From NCBI GenBank assembly GCA_913774795.1, contig CAJYIL010000172.1, positions 1 to 20,804 of the forward strand: a DNA stretch of 20,804 bases. Direction: 5' to 3'. Each line of letters starts with the position of its first letter. The stretch's first letter is position 1. Origin of the DNA: Pseudobdellovibrionaceae bacterium. GTDB taxonomy: Bacteria; Bdellovibrionota; Bdellovibrionia; Bdellovibrionales; JAMPXM01. The position numbers and the translations under genes were made by a program. The notes beneath the pieces are model-generated. The model was given only the letters and a program-made list of their open reading frames with translations. It did no database searches and had not been told where the DNA came from. Of this stretch, positions 1 to 7,781 are shown in pieces.

Positions 1-2608
1 GGATCGAACCGATGTTGTCGAGAAGGCCCGCTTCACCGTCGTGAACGCTCACGACCGGGATACGACGACCCGAGAGAGTCATGACGTCGGCTGTTGATTC
101 TGCCGAGTGACCTTCGCCATTGGCACCTTTTCCGTTTGGTCCGAGAACGAGGCCGCCGCTCAACGCGAGGCGCTCACGCAACAAAGCGTAGTCGTCGTTG
201 TGCGCATTGATACCGCAAAGCAAATCAGTCGACGTCACCATGATGACGTTGGCGTAAATGCCGCGCTTCAAGAGTTCGTCTGATGCCTGGAGGGCTTCTG
301 TTCCCATCGTGCCGAGAGCGAAGATGTTCACGACGTTATCGCCCGGTTCGTAGCCTGCGTATCCGCGGTAGTCGATGAGGTAGTAAGCACCCGCGAGAAC
401 GTCTTGGCGAATGGCTTCGAACATTTCGGCTTCATCGATGTTTTCGACTGTCGACTCATCAACGGCGCCATCAACAGCGAAACCGGCTGCATGAAGAGGT
501 TGATCGCTTGAAGTCTTGAAACGAGCTTGGCGCTTCAAGTACTGAGCGAACATCTTCTGCTCAACACCGCGAGTGACTCCGCGGATGAAAACGCCTGTTC
601 GGCCTTCGTCTTCGCCGAGCATGTGACGACGAATCGATTCGCACATGATCCAGTCGAGCTCTTGGCAGAAGAACGGCTCCCACGTGATCTGGTTCGGGAT
701 TTGGAAATCCGACTTCCATCCGTGCTGCGCGCCTTCTGGAGAAAGCGACACGCCCGATGGTGTTCCGACGAGCAGGAACGCCGACTTCCAGTAGAGGTTG
801 TAGAAGAATTGATCGTGCGCACGCTTCACGAAGAAGTCGTACACGGTCATGAGCGGAAGAACCGGAACGCCGGTGAAATCACGCATCTTACCGTAAGAGC
901 CGACGCACGACATGACGTTGCCTTCGGCGATTTCGAATCTCAAGAAACGGTCAGACTTATCTTCGCCCGGAACCAAATCTGGAGTCTTCTTATCTTTCAC
1001 TCCGAGCTCAGTTTCGTAATCGGTGACAACCGGAGCACCGAAGATCTTACCGTCCATCGCCGGGTTCAAGTTCGTCGATGTTCCCACGTCAGGAGCCATC
1101 GAAACGAGAAGCTCCGCGGGCGCTCTCCACGGCTTTTCCTCATCCGTGAGAGGCTTCGATGCATCTGTCGTGTTCGCGATCCGCGTGAGCTTTGCGGTCA
1201 ACTGGCCGAGCATCCACTGAGTGTGCGGATACGATGCCATCTTGAGGTTGATCCCCATCGAAACCGGAATTTCTCCGCCTTGTGAGAGACGCTCACGGAA
1301 AGCCGCCGCGTTCTTATCGCGAGATGCGTAGTGCTCTTTCATCTCTGCGAGGAGCTGAGCGCCGCGCTCTGCGCAGTATTTTCCTTCTTCGGTCTTTGCA
1401 TCGAAGCGCGCGAACATCGTCTCGCCCTTGATGCCTTGTTTTGCGCGAAGCTCTTCGACTTCGTCTTCGGCTGGCAAGGCCGAGTGGTTGCCAGGTGCAG
1501 CCGCGTTGCGGAGACCCCAGCCTTTCAATGTATGGATGATAATGATCGTCGGCTTTTTCTTCGATTGCTTCGACTTCTCCATCGCTTCGGCGATCTTCAC
1601 GATGTCGTGGCCACCGAAATCACGGAAGCCCCAGAAGAGTTCGTCGTCTTTCACCGCCGCCAAGAACTTCTTGAGCTTCGGTTGCGCCTTCTCAAGACCC
1701 TTCTTCAAGGCCGGCATGTCTTTGACGAGAAGCAGAGCCTGAAGCTCGTAGTCTTGGAGATCGTTCTCGAGCCAGTTTTTGAAAATCTGGCCGTCGGTCT
1801 TTTTGAACAAGTCTTCGCGAAGTTGACCGTGACGGAGGTTGATCACTTCCCATCCGTTCGCCGCCATCGTGCGCTCGATGCGCTGATCGTCGGTGCCGCC
1901 CATGATCTCTTTGTTCGTGATGCGGTGACCGTCGAGCGATTGACGGTTGTAATCGACGATCCATGTGAGGTTGCCGATTTCACGCTCGGCGAAATCAGGA
2001 ACGGCTTCGTAAACCGAGCCTTCACGGAATTCAGAGTCGCCCATGATCGCCCAGAAGTGAGCTTCTGGAACATCATAGCCGTGATCTTTCAAGAATGTGT
2101 AAGCGTGAGCTAAATAACCAACGTTTACAGGTGGAATACCGACCGTGCCCGACGGTAAGAAACCGTGGTGATCGGGATCGTACGCCGAGTGGTACGACTG
2201 AAATGCCGCTTCGCCGTTTTCTGGGAAGTGGCGAAGATTCATCATCGCCGTATTCGCTTCTTCAAGCGTGAGTTTCTCGAGCGTCGCTGGATCGGTATTC
2301 ACGCCCGCGAGTGCTTGGTTCTTGAAAAGCAAATCGAGCACGTAGTTGTACGAGTGATCGACGGGAGCTGCATGAGGCTTATTCGCGATGAAATCGAAGC
2401 CCGATTTCGCGACCAAGTGAAGAGCGCCGGTGATGTGAAGTGAGGAGGCACATGCCGCCGGGTGACCGCCGACTTTCGGATCGCCCTTCTCTTTATCTTC
2501 GCGATGGTTCGCTTGATAGATCATTTGCGTCGTCAAGTAGTGAACGCGCGAGCAAATGCGATCGAGAACTTCCTTGCGGATGGCAGGGGCTTTTCCGGGC
2601 TTTTTCAC
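1..2608 (-). CDS. aceE: Pyruvate dehydrogenase E1 component, homodimeric type (3' end outside window)
   Basis: This is a thiamine-diphosphate enzyme of the transketolase-like superfamily. As E1 of the pyruvate dehydrogenase complex it would decarboxylate pyruvate and pass the acetyl group to lipoyl-E2 in the cytoplasm. My translation of the minus strand is continuous for 869 codons, against 887 residues in E. coli AceE, so only the extreme C-terminus is missing. The ThDP motif is visible as GDSEFREGS near residues 190-198, followed about 30 residues on by DYNRQSLDG. GGHPAACASS and KPHAAPVDHS near the N-terminus fit the E1 cofactor site. The form resembles the 'GDSE' AceE-like subgroup rather than E. 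coli 'GDGE', so an E1-like paralogue with another 2-oxoacid substrate is possible. I chose GTG at 2606-2608 because AAAGGAT lies 6-8 bases upstream. An E2 gene would be expected beyond the left edge. Confidence 0.8.
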   Translation of the reverse strand, partial: MKKPGKAPAIRKEVLDRICSRVHYLTTQMIYQANHREDKEKGDPKVGGHPAACASSLHITGALHLVAKSGFDFIANKPHAAPVDHSYNYVLDLLFKNQALAGVNTDPATLEKLTLEEANTAMMNLRHFPENGEAAFQSYHSAYDPDHHGFLPSGTVGIPPVNVGYLAHAYTFLKDHGYDVPEAHFWAIMGDSEFREGSVYEAVPDFAEREIGNLTWIVDYNRQSLDGHRITNKEIMGGTDDQRIERTMAANGWEVINLRHGQLREDLFKKTDGQIFKNWLENDLQDYELQALLLVKDMPALKKGLEKAQPKLKKFLAAVKDDELFWGFRDFGGHDIVKIAEAMEKSKQSKKKPTIIIIHTLKGWGLRNAAAPGNHSALPAEDEVEELRAKQGIKGETMFARFDAKTEEGKYCAERGAQLLAEMKEHYASRDKNAAAFRERLSQGGEIPVSMGINLKMASYPHTQWMLGQLTAKLTRIANTTDASKPLTDEEKPWRAPAELLVSMAPDVGTSTNLNPAMDGKIFGAPVVTDYETELGVKDKKTPDLVPGEDKSDRFLRFEIAEGNVMSCVGSYGKMRDFTGVPVLPLMTVYDFFVKRAHDQFFYNLYWKSAFLLVGTPSGVSLSPEGAQHGWKSDFQIPNQITWEPFFCQELDWIMCESIRRHMLGEDEGRTGVFIRGVTRGVEQKMFAQYLKRQARFKTSSDQPLHAAGFAVDGAVDESTVENIDEAEMFEAIRQDVLAGAYYLIDYRGYAGYEPGDNVVNIFALGTMGTEALQASDELLKRGIYANVIMVTSTDLLCGINAHNDDYALLRERLALSGGLVLGPNGKGANGEGHSAESTADVMTLSGRRIPVVSVHDGEAGLLDNIGSI

Positions 2609-2732
2609 AGGCAGATCCTTTAACAAATTGGAGCTATCGGTCTATCATGCGCTCTGTTTTGGCGACAAGGAACTAGGCTGGGCGCTGCACCTTGCCTAAG
2701 GAACGGGCTAGATTTGACGATAGTGCAAAGAG

Positions 2733-2768
2733 CCTCGATCCGGCGCTAGACGGCGCCCAAGGGCGAGG
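2733..2768 (-). other. Two-part hairpin downstream of the HNH gene
   Basis: CCTCG at 2733-2737 pairs with CGAGG at 2764-2768. Inside it GGCGC (2742-2746) pairs with GCGCC (2753-2757) around a six-base loop. It lies 33 bases after the stop of the minus-strand HNH gene and before aceE, so it could end or attenuate that transcript. It is not followed by a clear T-run, so it is not a canonical intrinsic terminator. The rest of 2609-2800 holds only the aceE ribosome binding site and no gene I can support. Confidence 0.25.
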
Positions 2769-2800
2769 CACCGAATTGAACCTGGCGACGGATAAAGGGT

Positions 2801-3772
2801 TTAATGCATTGAGGCGATATGCTCTCGCATTTTGCGAGGGCCGTAACAGTCGATGGCATGCCGCTGATTGTGAGATCGGCATCTCAGCCGAATATTCTCC
2901 AGAGTAAACTCACCGCCCATTGCCTTTGGCACGATATGATCTTCTTCAACGAAATGTCTCGCTTGGCAGCGTTCATCAGTGCTCAAATCGACAAACGTGC
3001 ATTGACTCTCGTCGCGCTTCCAAATCGCACGGCGAATTTTCGCTTTGCTCTCCGGCGCCGGATTGGTCTCTTGATGTCGTATTGCGGTGCCCCCGTTGAT
3101 CGGAGGACGCTTCTTCAAACGAAGTCTCTCTCGTTTCTCAGCTTTCTCGACTTTCTTAAGCGGATCATGACTCTCGACGGCTTCCAGAGCTGCGCGTTTC
3201 AAGATATCCGCAATCGAAGCACCCGGCATTGCGTGCGACCATATCTCCTTTAAGCGTTCAATGGCTGCGAGAGTCTCGTCGTCGATATGAGTTTTGATTT
3301 CAGTCATCGTTGCCGACTTGGGCGTGACCCTTTCTTTAAAATGAATCTCGGGACTCGAAGATTGAGAAACAAGAAAACGGTCAACCTCGCGCGTCGATTT
3401 GTTATCCAGAGAAAGAACCAGTTCCTTTCGCTGCTCAAGATCGTATGAATGACCTGAGGCCTCTTCGCGTCGCAGGAAAACTCCAGCCTGAGATACTGAT
3501 GTGATGCAGAGAGTTCCCTTTTCGATTTTCTCTTCAATGACGGGCAACTCACGAAGAAGGCGTGCGGCACTGATATGCCGACCGGCTTCTGCCTGATCCA
3601 TCTTCAGTTCTTTCACGCAGTACCCATGGAGACTTGAAACACTGAACTTCGAAAACAAATGACGACGTTCGATTTCATTTAAGAGCTTCAAAAGTTTAAG
3701 TGTGATCTTGCGAGCTTCTTCGGCGGTGATCACGGCGAGTGAGTGAAGTTGGTTGTCATTGAGTTCAGTCAT
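2801..3772 (-). CDS. HNH endonuclease domain protein
   Basis: The protein has 323 residues. The C-terminal HNH nuclease domain shows EEDHIVPKAMGG (Asp278-His279), a central Asn in LENI (about residue 293) and CRSHN (His301, Asn302). A preceding Cys pair in CTFVDLSTDERC plus CRSHN could hold a structural zinc. The first 170 residues are helical, and a Lys/Arg-rich linker (about 205-222) joins the halves. HNH proteins with this helical N-terminus occur in several copies in Bdellovibrio-type genomes (recalled, not checked). The target and role are unknown: it could be a selfish or defence-associated nuclease or a degenerate mobile relic. ATG at 3772 is preferred, but TTG directly upstream (3773-3775) has better spacing (about 7) from GAGGGAGA. 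The gene is more AT-rich by eye than its neighbours and has no partner methylase. Confidence 0.75.
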   Translation of the reverse strand: MTELNDNQLHSLAVITAEEARKITLKLLKLLNEIERRHLFSKFSVSSLHGYCVKELKMDQAEAGRHISAARLLRELPVIEEKIEKGTLCITSVSQAGVFLRREEASGHSYDLEQRKELVLSLDNKSTREVDRFLVSQSSSPEIHFKERVTPKSATMTEIKTHIDDETLAAIERLKEIWSHAMPGASIADILKRAALEAVESHDPLKKVEKAEKRERLRLKKRPPINGGTAIRHQETNPAPESKAKIRRAIWKRDESQCTFVDLSTDERCQARHFVEEDHIVPKAMGGEFTLENIRLRCRSHNQRHAIDCYGPRKMREHIASMH

Positions 3773-3775
3773 CAA

Positions 3776-4107
3776 TGTGGGTCTCCCTCTTCTAAAAAAA
3801 GTTATACCACCGCTTTTCGACGCTCGAATTTGAGGGATTTACGAACTTAGGTGGTTTCTAGCGGCTCTTATCACGAGCCCATTACACGCACGTCGACACG
3901 ATTCGCGGCGAGTTAGGTTTAGCATACGCAAGCGGCCTCGCCCGAGAAAATGTTCAGCCTGGAATGACGTCGTATGATTCAAGTTTATGCCTACAAGCAC
4001 TTTCTTTCGAGCAAGCGAAAATAGTTCGACCAGTTAGATGCGAACTTCACTCCTGCGCCGGAGCAGTTGAGGGATAAGTTCGATGTTCATCTGGGAAGGC
4101 TCTTTTC
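3776..4107. other. Non-coding gap within the AT-rich islet
   Basis: This gap of about 330 bases lies between the HNH gene start and the end of the LprI-domain gene. Besides the HNH promoter and ribosome binding site it holds an inverted repeat, CGAACTT (4041-4047) with AAGTTCG (4076-4082). A smaller nested pair, CTCC (4050-4053) with GGAG (4060-4063), lies inside. The hairpin is downstream of the LprI gene but lacks a T-run, so a terminator role is uncertain. No open frame with a ribosome binding site was found. Confidence 0.4.
3801..3809 (-). promoter_or_regulatory. Candidate extended -10 promoter of the HNH gene
   Basis: On the minus strand the sequence reads TGGTATAAC, an extended -10 (TGn plus TATAAC). 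No convincing -35 is seen about 16-17 bases upstream, as expected for an extended -10 promoter. Transcription would begin near 3794 and give a leader of about 20 bases carrying the GAGGGAGA ribosome binding site. No transcript data support this. Confidence 0.4.
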
Positions 4108-5130
4108 TTAAAGTATTTGAGTGTTTGTTTCTCGAAAGGCTTCAAATGCTTTACGTACGGTTAGCTCTTCTATGTATTTCAGAGCGAATGATCCAATGCC
4201 GAGATCTAGCGTGCTGGCGCAGTCGCGGGCTTTGATAGGAAGACTGATAAAGATCTGTGGATACGATATCGTGAAAGCAAACGCCGGATGAACTCTCGAC
4301 AGGCTCTCAATCTCGTCGCGGCAAGCTGGCGAGGAGTACGGTTGGGCATTTTTCTGAAAGTCGGCAATTAGTTTTTGTTCACTGACCCTCGTCAATCCTG
4401 CATCAAGTCCAAACTTCTTATTTTTTTCAAAGAGATAAACGAAATTCTCGAAGCGCTCGTCGTCAAATTTATGAGCACAATAGGCCGTGCCTTTTTGAGT
4501 AAAGGCGACAGCGCCGGTAGAGACATCTAAAACTTTTAGCTTCCGATGATAGAAATCGCCTTCGGAAATTTTGTTTCTCAACTTCTCGCAACTCGCATCA
4601 GACGGAAAATAGGAAGAGAGCCAACTATTGATTCTTGCGACCCGAAATTGGTCCGTGCCTTTAAAAACCGGATATTCAATCTCGACTTCCGACGGAATTT
4701 TCCGTTGCGTGGACTTCATTTCAAAAGTCAGTGTCCCTTCCGCCGTCTTTCCAGGCGCATCAGTTTTCTTTAATTCTTGGATTCTGTTGTCATATGCGCT
4801 TTCCGCAATGATGGCCGACGTATCGCGCTCCGCTAGCTTCGAGAAGCTCGGTGCGTCTGAAAGAAGAGTTTCGGTCGCCTTGAGCCAGGTCTGCTGGTCG
4901 TGCTGAATTTTCTCGGGATTCCCCACTTTAAGAGCTAACGCATACGCCTCCGTCATCTCGTCATACTTCCTTCGAAGCTTCGGACTCACACAAGTCATCG
5001 TCTCCAATTGTGATCTTGGCTTCGAGCAATCGATCGCGCACGCGAGATTGTCCGAACACGATATCGCGAGAAAAACCGCGAGAAGCTGACTTGCTAAGTT
5101 GCGTTTGTTTAGCTTGAACGACTGTATCAT
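4108..5130 (-). CDS. Exported protein with an LprI (DUF1311) N-terminal domain
   Basis: The protein has 340 residues from ATG at 5130. An N-terminal signal sequence (basic KLNKRN, then LLAVFLAIS) suggests export to the periplasm. Mature residues about 32-105 match the LprI/DUF1311 pattern: CSKPRSQLETMTC with paired cysteines, an L-x-x-x-Y-D-x-x spacing, and a QQTWLKATE helix. In Mycobacterium tuberculosis LprI inhibits lysozyme; that role is not shown here. The C-terminal 200 residues have four or more cysteines and a TISYPQIFISLPI strand region resembling the DUF3298-type layout found after such domains, but this is only a fold-level impression. GTG at 5134-5136 is an alternative start, and neither has a good ribosome binding site. 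Codon use looks more AT-rich than that of the genes to its right, suggesting transfer together with the HNH gene. Confidence 0.65.
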   Translation of the reverse strand: MIQSFKLNKRNLASQLLAVFLAISCSDNLACAIDCSKPRSQLETMTCVSPKLRRKYDEMTEAYALALKVGNPEKIQHDQQTWLKATETLLSDAPSFSKLAERDTSAIIAESAYDNRIQELKKTDAPGKTAEGTLTFEMKSTQRKIPSEVEIEYPVFKGTDQFRVARINSWLSSYFPSDASCEKLRNKISEGDFYHRKLKVLDVSTGAVAFTQKGTAYCAHKFDDERFENFVYLFEKNKKFGLDAGLTRVSEQKLIADFQKNAQPYSSPACRDEIESLSRVHPAFAFTISYPQIFISLPIKARDCASTLDLGIGSFALKYIEELTVRKAFEAFRETNTQIL

Positions 5131-5263
5131 CCACACGAGCTTAACGGCTTGGACTGCATGAGATCAATCAGGTGAGTCAGACTTGCTTTACTTTGATCGA
5201 GATTTGCTCCTTCAAGGTCGTCTCACTGGCCGAAGAGCCAACCTCTGGGAACACCGCGGCGTT

Positions 5264-5731
5264 TCAGCGCGCGATCGTTTGCACCTTGAGATCGCTCATC
5301 GGCCAAGCTGAATCAGCCGGGCGCTCCTTCAACTTCCGAACGCCTGACTTCGTCAGCAGCGTCAGCGGAACGCCCTCAGCGGCAATCGCATCGACGCTCG
5401 AATCGTCGAGTGTCCGGAGCGCGGTTTCGAAGCGCTGCCACTCTTCGTTCGAAGGAAAGCGCTGATCCAAATGCCAAACGTAAGCGGCCGCTTCAGTCAC
5501 GTGGAGGCCGGCGAGAATCGGGGAGAAGGGGCCTGCATCGTTCGGGTCAAAGAGCATCTCGACCGAATCGATCTGCGAACACATGCGCATCACATCGTCG
5601 CCGTCAGGGCCGAGCACGAGATAGATTGTCTTTTTCATCCACGCGAGTTGCCTGATCGCTCGGTCGAGCGCATCGGGCGCCGCTTGGCCTGCGAGGTGCG
5701 AGGTAATGATGAGAACGGTGTGAGCGAGCAT
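5264..5731 (-). CDS. Small MobA-like nucleotidyltransferase-fold protein, catalytic signature absent
   Basis: This 155-residue protein starts 27 bases after the TonB-like gene on the same strand and is probably cotranscribed with it. Its layout resembles MobA and other GT-A fold NTP transferases: a first strand (TVLIITSHLAG), a helix then strand (WMKKTIYLVLGPDGD), GPFSPILAGLH where MobA has the 'GPLAGI..GL' segment, then VWHLDQRFPS where MobA has the 'L..DMPF' metal site, and a late GVPLTLL strand. The N-terminal G-G-x-S-x-R-M-G nucleotide loop is missing, and the protein is about 40 residues shorter than MobA. It is therefore probably not a molybdopterin guanylyltransferase and may be a non-catalytic relative. 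The resemblance was judged by eye, so an unrelated fold is possible. The start codon has only a weak ribosome binding site. Confidence 0.55.
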   Translation of the reverse strand: MLAHTVLIITSHLAGQAAPDALDRAIRQLAWMKKTIYLVLGPDGDDVMRMCSQIDSVEMLFDPNDAGPFSPILAGLHVTEAAAYVWHLDQRFPSNEEWQRFETALRTLDDSSVDAIAAEGVPLTLLTKSGVRKLKERPADSAWPMSDLKVQTIAR

Positions 5732-5758
5732 CGTCCGAAAAGAGTATCCGAAATGCGC

Positions 5759-6760
5759 TTAGGCTTCGAGAACAAAGTCCCAGCGAATTTTGATCGTGCC
5801 GTCAGAGTCGACCATTCCCTTCGGTGGATTCGGGAACGGAGCCGCCGCGCGGAAAGCCTCGACCGCTGCATCGTCAAGATCGCGAACGCCAGCTGTACCG
5901 AGAACTTGCACCTTCGTGAGGACACCGCGTCCATCCAAGATGATCACGATCTTCGTTACCTTGTCGCCCGTCGATGCGATGGTGCGGCCTTCTTTCAGAA
6001 TGCGCTCCATCTTTTCTCTAATTTTTGGCTGCCAATACTGCGTGAGTTTCGAGCGGATGCGGTTGTAGTACGAGTAGTAAAGGAACTCGCGCGTCGACAG
6101 CATGGTCTGCATGCCAGTCTTCACGTCTTTCAAATGATCGTCGGTTGCCGATGGGCCTTCTCCGCCACCTTCGGCCATTTCTTTCGCATTCACGACCGGA
6201 GCTGTTGGACGGAACGACGGCATAAACGATTTCATCTTCGACGACTTCGCCGCGAGATCGGCATCGACACCATCATCAGATGTCAGAAGTTGCTTGGATT
6301 CCTTTTCGGCTTTCTGTTCTTCACGAGCTTCTTTCTGCTCAGAAGCTTCAGCCGTTTTGCCCGGCATCTTGATCGACTTTTTCTCTCCGCCCGTCGAATC
6401 CGTGTTCTTAAACGCACCGTTGACGGCCGCTTGCGTTTGCTCTTTCACGACTTGATTGTGCTTTGAGAGAAAGCGCGAGTTGACGGGAACTTCGTCGTTC
6501 AACTGTTGCTCTTGCTGAACGATCTGACCTTCGCGCACGTTCGGCTGAACAGGGCGCATCTTCTCAACTTGCGCCATGAATTTTTCAGCATCGACGAGCT
6601 CGACTTCACTGACCTTCGGACGCTCGATGAGCTTGCGAAGTGAGTCGCGATTTTCATAGACGATGACGCCGCCCACTCCGCCGTGAAGGAGGAGGGAGAG
6701 CAAGATCGAGACACCGATCGTTTTCTCGTTCAAAAATCTTTTGAGTCGATTGCGCTTCAT
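5759..6760 (-). CDS. TonB C-terminal domain protein (energy-transducer-like)
   Basis: The protein has 333 residues with the TonB layout. A short basic cytoplasmic start (MKRNRLKRF) is followed by a single membrane segment near residues 15-35 (GVSILLSLLLHGG...). Then comes a long charged, low-complexity periplasmic spacer (about 40-215, rich in Glu, Lys and Gln). The C-terminal domain (about 225-333) contains KIVIILDGRGVLTKVQVLG and AAVEAFRAAAPFPNPPKG, the usual TonB pattern. TonB couples the inner-membrane proton gradient, through ExbB/ExbD, to outer-membrane receptors. No exbB or exbD is nearby, so it may instead be a TonB-like protein of gliding or envelope machinery (AglT/GltG type), which occur in related bacteria. 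The spacer is Glu/Lys-rich and lacks the long Pro-rich repeats of classical TonB. It is transcribed divergently from the phosphatase gene, with 149 bases between them. Confidence 0.8.
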   Translation of the reverse strand: MKRNRLKRFLNEKTIGVSILLSLLLHGGVGGVIVYENRDSLRKLIERPKVSEVELVDAEKFMAQVEKMRPVQPNVREGQIVQQEQQLNDEVPVNSRFLSKHNQVVKEQTQAAVNGAFKNTDSTGGEKKSIKMPGKTAEASEQKEAREEQKAEKESKQLLTSDDGVDADLAAKSSKMKSFMPSFRPTAPVVNAKEMAEGGGEGPSATDDHLKDVKTGMQTMLSTREFLYYSYYNRIRSKLTQYWQPKIREKMERILKEGRTIASTGDKVTKIVIILDGRGVLTKVQVLGTAGVRDLDDAAVEAFRAAAPFPNPPKGMVDSDGTIKIRWDFVLEA

Positions 6761-6866
6761 CTACCTGTCTTATCGGAGTGGGCGCCGAGGCTGTTGAGCC
6801 CGAGCGACGTAAACATTGGACCTGAAAAGGACTAGGTTACCGTCGTTCGCGCGTGTCTCCGGCGTT

Positions 6867-6896
6867 TTTACTTTCAGTTCAGGCACGCCCTAAATA
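6867..6896 (+). promoter_or_regulatory. Candidate promoter of the PP2C phosphatase gene
   Basis: TTTACT (6867-6872) and TAAATA (6891-6896) are separated by 18 bases. The start of transcription would fall near 6903, only about six bases before the ATG at 6910, which has no ribosome binding site. The message could therefore be nearly leaderless. This is prediction by pattern only. Confidence 0.3.
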
Positions 6897-6909
6897 GACT
6901 TTAAAAATC

Positions 6910-7650
6910 ATGACGCTTCAGGCTTGGTGTCAGACCGACGTTGGTCTGCGTAGAGAGAACAATCAGGATTCTTTTCTGATCGACGAGAGTCTCGGTCTTT
7001 ATTTGGTCGCAGACGGAATGGGTGGTCACCGCGGTGGTGAAGTCGCATCCAAACTTGCGGTCGAAACCTTTCGCGAGGTCGTGCAGCAATCGCTTCGCGA
7101 GAGTGGAGCGCGTAAACCGAATCCACGAGCGCTCATGGCCAAAGCTTACGAAGCGGCGTGCGCACGCATTTACGATAAATCTCAAGAACCGGGGTCAGAT
7201 CTCCACGGCATGGGCACGACGTTAGTCGCGGCTTTTATGTTGGGTGAGACTCTTTACATAGGGAATGTGGGCGACAGCCGGGCCTATCTTTTCACTCAAG
7301 ATGCCCTCTGGCAGATCACCGAAGATCACTCGCTGGTAAACGAACAACTCCGCGCCGGACTCTTAAAAGAGAGCGACGTCGACAAGTTTGCGGCGAAGAA
7401 CGTGATCACGCGGTCGGTCGGTTTCGAGCGCGAAGTGCAGGTCGACATCATCGAACGCACGATCCAACCCGGCGATATGATTTTGATTTGTTCAGACGGA
7501 TTGAGCGGGATGGTGAAGGATTCGCGCATCGCGGACATCCTTCGGGCCACTCCGCCCAAAGACATTGTCTCAAAATGCATCACTGAGGCGAAGGCGAATG
7601 GGGGCGACGATAACGTGACGACCCTCATCATTTACGCAAAGCCCCAATAG
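6910..7650 (+). CDS. PP2C-family protein serine/threonine phosphatase
   Basis: The protein has 246 residues, typical for bacterial Stp/PrpC phosphatases that remove phosphate from Ser/Thr residues placed by Hanks-type kinases. All PP2C motifs are present in order: RRENNQDSF (Asp20), VADGMGGHRGGE (Asp35, Gly36), a GMGTTLVAAF strand, NVGDSRAYL, ITEDHSLV, a C-S-D-G-L segment and GGDDNVT (Asp233, Asp234). The metal-binding Asp residues are therefore intact and activity is expected. There is no signal peptide or membrane segment, so it should be cytoplasmic. No kinase gene lies in the window. The next plus-strand gene, the M23 peptidase, starts 131 bases downstream, so cotranscription is possible but not evident. 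No ribosome binding site precedes the ATG. Confidence 0.92.
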   Translation: MTLQAWCQTDVGLRRENNQDSFLIDESLGLYLVADGMGGHRGGEVASKLAVETFREVVQQSLRESGARKPNPRALMAKAYEAACARIYDKSQEPGSDLHGMGTTLVAAFMLGETLYIGNVGDSRAYLFTQDALWQITEDHSLVNEQLRAGLLKESDVDKFAAKNVITRSVGFEREVQVDIIERTIQPGDMILICSDGLSGMVKDSRIADILRATPPKDIVSKCITEAKANGGDDNVTTLIIYAKPQ

Positions 7651-7781
7651 GCCGAACTGTTTGACGCATCCTGACGGGCTCGACTAGGGTCTAGGGATAC
7701 ACACCTTGGCGTTTAGTTCTTCGACAGTTCGACCGATATGTTTTGAGACACTGGTTCAGTGGTTTCGGACGGGGAGATGAA

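Noticed and set aside
527..2443. Several plus-strand open frames of 90-260 codons opposite aceE
   Set aside because: They are shadows of the minus-strand E1 gene: Arg/Leu/His-rich translations, no ribosome binding sites, and no recognisable motifs, while the minus strand encodes a well-matched enzyme.
3974..4024. Short frame of about 16 codons starting ATGATTCAAG
   Set aside because: It is too short, with no ribosome binding site or known motif; chance in an AT-rich gap.
5471..6466. Long plus-strand frame of 331 codons
   Set aside because: It is antisense to the TonB-like and MobA-like genes. Its translation is Arg/His/Phe-rich with no ribosome binding site, as expected from GC-skewed codons read backwards.
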